From Galeruca laticollis (taxonomy: Eukaryota > Arthropoda > Insecta > Coleoptera > Chrysomelidae), in assembly GCA_963921935.1 (NCBI GenBank), contig OY998180.1, positions 102,125,610 through 102,189,609 of the forward strand: a stretch of 64,000 bases of DNA, given 5' to 3'. This document shows, in pieces, positions 62,784-64,000 of this stretch (its first letter is position 1; the number at the start of each line of letters is the position of its first letter). Below the pieces are notes generated by a model. That model ran no database searches and was not told the DNA's origin. It saw only the letters and a program-made list of their open reading frames with translations. The position numbers and the translations under genes are program-made.

Positions 62784-64000
62784 TTAACGCCATGACCTTA
62801 TATCAGTTAAATCCTGTATTTCAGCAATTCTATTCCGTACAAATGGTTTTAATACATGGACTGAAGTTGTAATCCAGCCAAGAACTATTCCCGAGTCAGA
62901 CCAAAATGTTACAGAATTTACATTAAGCCTCAGAGAAGGAGTAACTTTATAAACAATTTTGACCAAAAGTTCTAACCCGGGAATTGTTAGTGATTTAATT
63001 GGCGCAACCTTAGCCTTAGAAATAAGTAAATGACAGAATATTTCTCCATGGCAATTTTCTGATCTGACATACACAGCTGCGTCATATGCTACCTCAGAAG
63101 CATCTGAAAACGCATGTAAATCTATTTGTGTAGGGTTATCGCAAATTACATGTCGTACAATTTTTAAATGATTCATAGAAGGAAGTTCTTGTATAAAATT
63201 ATTCCATTTAATTTGTAGATCATAGGAAATAGGACTGACCCAAGATAAATTTTCTTTCCAAAGTTGTTGTAGCATTACTTTGGCAATTATAATGCAAGGA
63301 CCGAGTAAACCCATAGGATGGAATATTCTGGATATGCATGAAAGCATTACTCTTTTTGTAAAGCGTTCACCTTTTAATTCAACGTCAATGTGAAATATTA
63401 ATTTGTCCGTTTTACTCATCCAAGATATGTCTAGAGTTTTTGCAACATCATCTTCGCCGATAACTAGACCTTCCGAAGCTTCAGCAAGTTTACATTCTTT
63501 TAAATCATTTAATATGTCCGGAAAGTTTGATCTCCACTTTCGAAGTGGAAAGCAACCTAAGCGAAGAACCTCACATAATCTAAGGCAACTTTCTTTTGCT
63601 AGGTGAATATCATCAAAACTTGTCAAAAGGTCATCGACATAAAAGTCGTGAATAATTATATTTGAAATCATAGGTAAGTTGTTATTACAAAGGTTGCCTA
63701 ACTCAACTAGACACCGAATAGCTAAGAATGGTGCTCTTGTGGTTCCGTACGTCACTGTGGAAAGTTCAAATACACTTAGTTCTTTATTTTCGTTTTCTCG
63801 CCAAATAATTCTTTGCATTTTATGCTGATCTTTTGACACTAAAACCTGACGGTACATTTTTTCAATGTCCGCGGTAACAACATATTTATATTGTCTGAAA
63901 CGTAATAATATTGAAACTAAATCGTCTTGAATGACTGGCCCCTTTAACTGGAGTTCGTTAAACGAAACTCCACTTGTAGTTCGAGCCGAGGCGTCAAAAA
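62784..64000 (-). CDS. BEL/Pao reverse transcriptase and RNase H (runs off window)
   Basis: The open frame 63857-62784 gives 357 residues and continues upstream to the window edge (SGVSFNELQLKGPVIQDDLV, then RFRQYKYVVTADIEKMYRQV). TYGTTRAPFLAIRCL near 36-50 precedes the catalytic YVDD at 73-76. LGCFPLRKWRSNFPDIL, then MLSCISRIFHPMGLLGPCII follow. RNase H starts with LHAFSDASEVAYDAAVYV near 251-268 and includes TIPGLELLVKI and FWSDSGIVLGWI. The frame stops at 62784 (RSWR). This domain set looks intact within the visible part. Confidence 0.92.
   Translation of the reverse strand, partial: FDASARTTSGVSFNELQLKGPVIQDDLVSILLRFRQYKYVVTADIEKMYRQVLVSKDQHKMQRIIWRENENKELSVFELSTVTYGTTRAPFLAIRCLVELGNLCNNNLPMISNIIIHDFYVDDLLTSFDDIHLAKESCLRLCEVLRLGCFPLRKWRSNFPDILNDLKECKLAEASEGLVIGEDDVAKTLDISWMSKTDKLIFHIDVELKGERFTKRVMLSCISRIFHPMGLLGPCIIIAKVMLQQLWKENLSWVSPISYDLQIKWNNFIQELPSMNHLKIVRHVICDNPTQIDLHAFSDASEVAYDAAVYVRSENCHGEIFCHLLISKAKVAPIKSLTIPGLELLVKIVYKVTPSLRLNVNSVTFWSDSGIVLGWITTSVHVLKPFVRNRIAEIQDLTDIRSWR

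Larger units (their letters stand above)
61092..64000 (-). mobile_element. BEL/Pao LTR retrotransposon, pol 3' half, cut by window edge
   Basis: RT, RNase H, integrase and a C-terminal DUF5641-like part in canonical order on the minus strand. Gag, protease and the 5' LTR lie beyond 64000. A few stops and frame changes are visible between 62100 and 62790 and near 61400. Confidence 0.9.

Noticed and set aside
1..64000. CRISPR arrays, bacterial operons, tRNA or rRNA genes
   Set aside because: No spaced direct repeats of CRISPR type, no Shine-Dalgarno-linked gene strings and no cloverleaf or rRNA signature. The content is eukaryotic transposable elements.

Overview
This window is eukaryotic, AT-rich, repeat-dominated nuclear DNA, almost certainly from an arthropod and most likely an insect. 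The evidence is the mix of families: BEL/Pao and Ty3/Gypsy LTR elements, an env-bearing errantivirus-like element with a tRNA-Ser-type primer site, I-group non-LTR elements with an Inr/DPE promoter, PIF/Harbinger, Crypton-type recombinase and MITE hairpins. I see no convincing host gene, no tRNA or rRNA gene and no CRISPR array. Essentially the whole window is nested, decayed transposable elements.

Layout. 1-2766 (-): decayed BEL/Pao internal region cut by the window edge. 4100-7840 (+): Gypsy copy A with an internal deletion. 8086-20640: one PIF/Harbinger DNA transposon with terminal inverted repeats and a TAA target duplication. It is split by a nearly complete Gypsy copy B (9173-15435, -, GTAT duplication) and by an I-group non-LTR element (15983-20551, +). 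About 21660-32420 (+): an unassigned DDE transposon. It carries a partly duplicated Gypsy insertion (23432-25428), a full-length I-group element (25610-31161, -, 11-bp duplication) and a solo LTR (31202-31421, GAGG duplication). 33647-36217: a foldback element with inverted arms of nearly 1 kb around a cysteine-rich CXC gene. 37062-49232 (+): a CR1/Jockey-group element split inside its reverse transcriptase by an errantivirus-like element with identical LTRs (40109-47787, -) and a 171-bp hairpin. That errantivirus carries a 0.5-kb MITE in env. About 49250-54721 (-): a third I-group element. 56500-58640: tandem repeats, a hairpin, a tyrosine-recombinase remnant and a decayed multi-exon gene. 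58929-60720: Jockey 3' fragments. 60777-64000 (-): 3' LTR and pol of a second BEL/Pao element.

The most interesting system is in the Gypsy family present twice (A and B). Its Gag starts with a SAP-like DNA-binding motif followed by a repeat-built coiled coil. Its Pol continues past the integrase into a segment resembling a TARG1/OARD1-type macrodomain (ADP-ribose binding or hydrolysis), followed by a CCCH zinc finger whose frame runs into the 3' LTR. Both diverged copies keep this tail, so it belongs to the family and is not a local accident. ADP-ribosylation and CCCH proteins such as ZAP/PARP13 are established antiviral factors, so a counter-defence role is a testable inference and is not shown here.

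Second in interest is the transposition and recombination history that can be read base by base: three-deep nesting with intact target duplications, an unequal duplication joining Gypsy integrase to a transposase exon, a 5'-complete but 3'-truncated non-LTR copy, and an errantivirus inserted into a TA run that encodes part of a reverse transcriptase.
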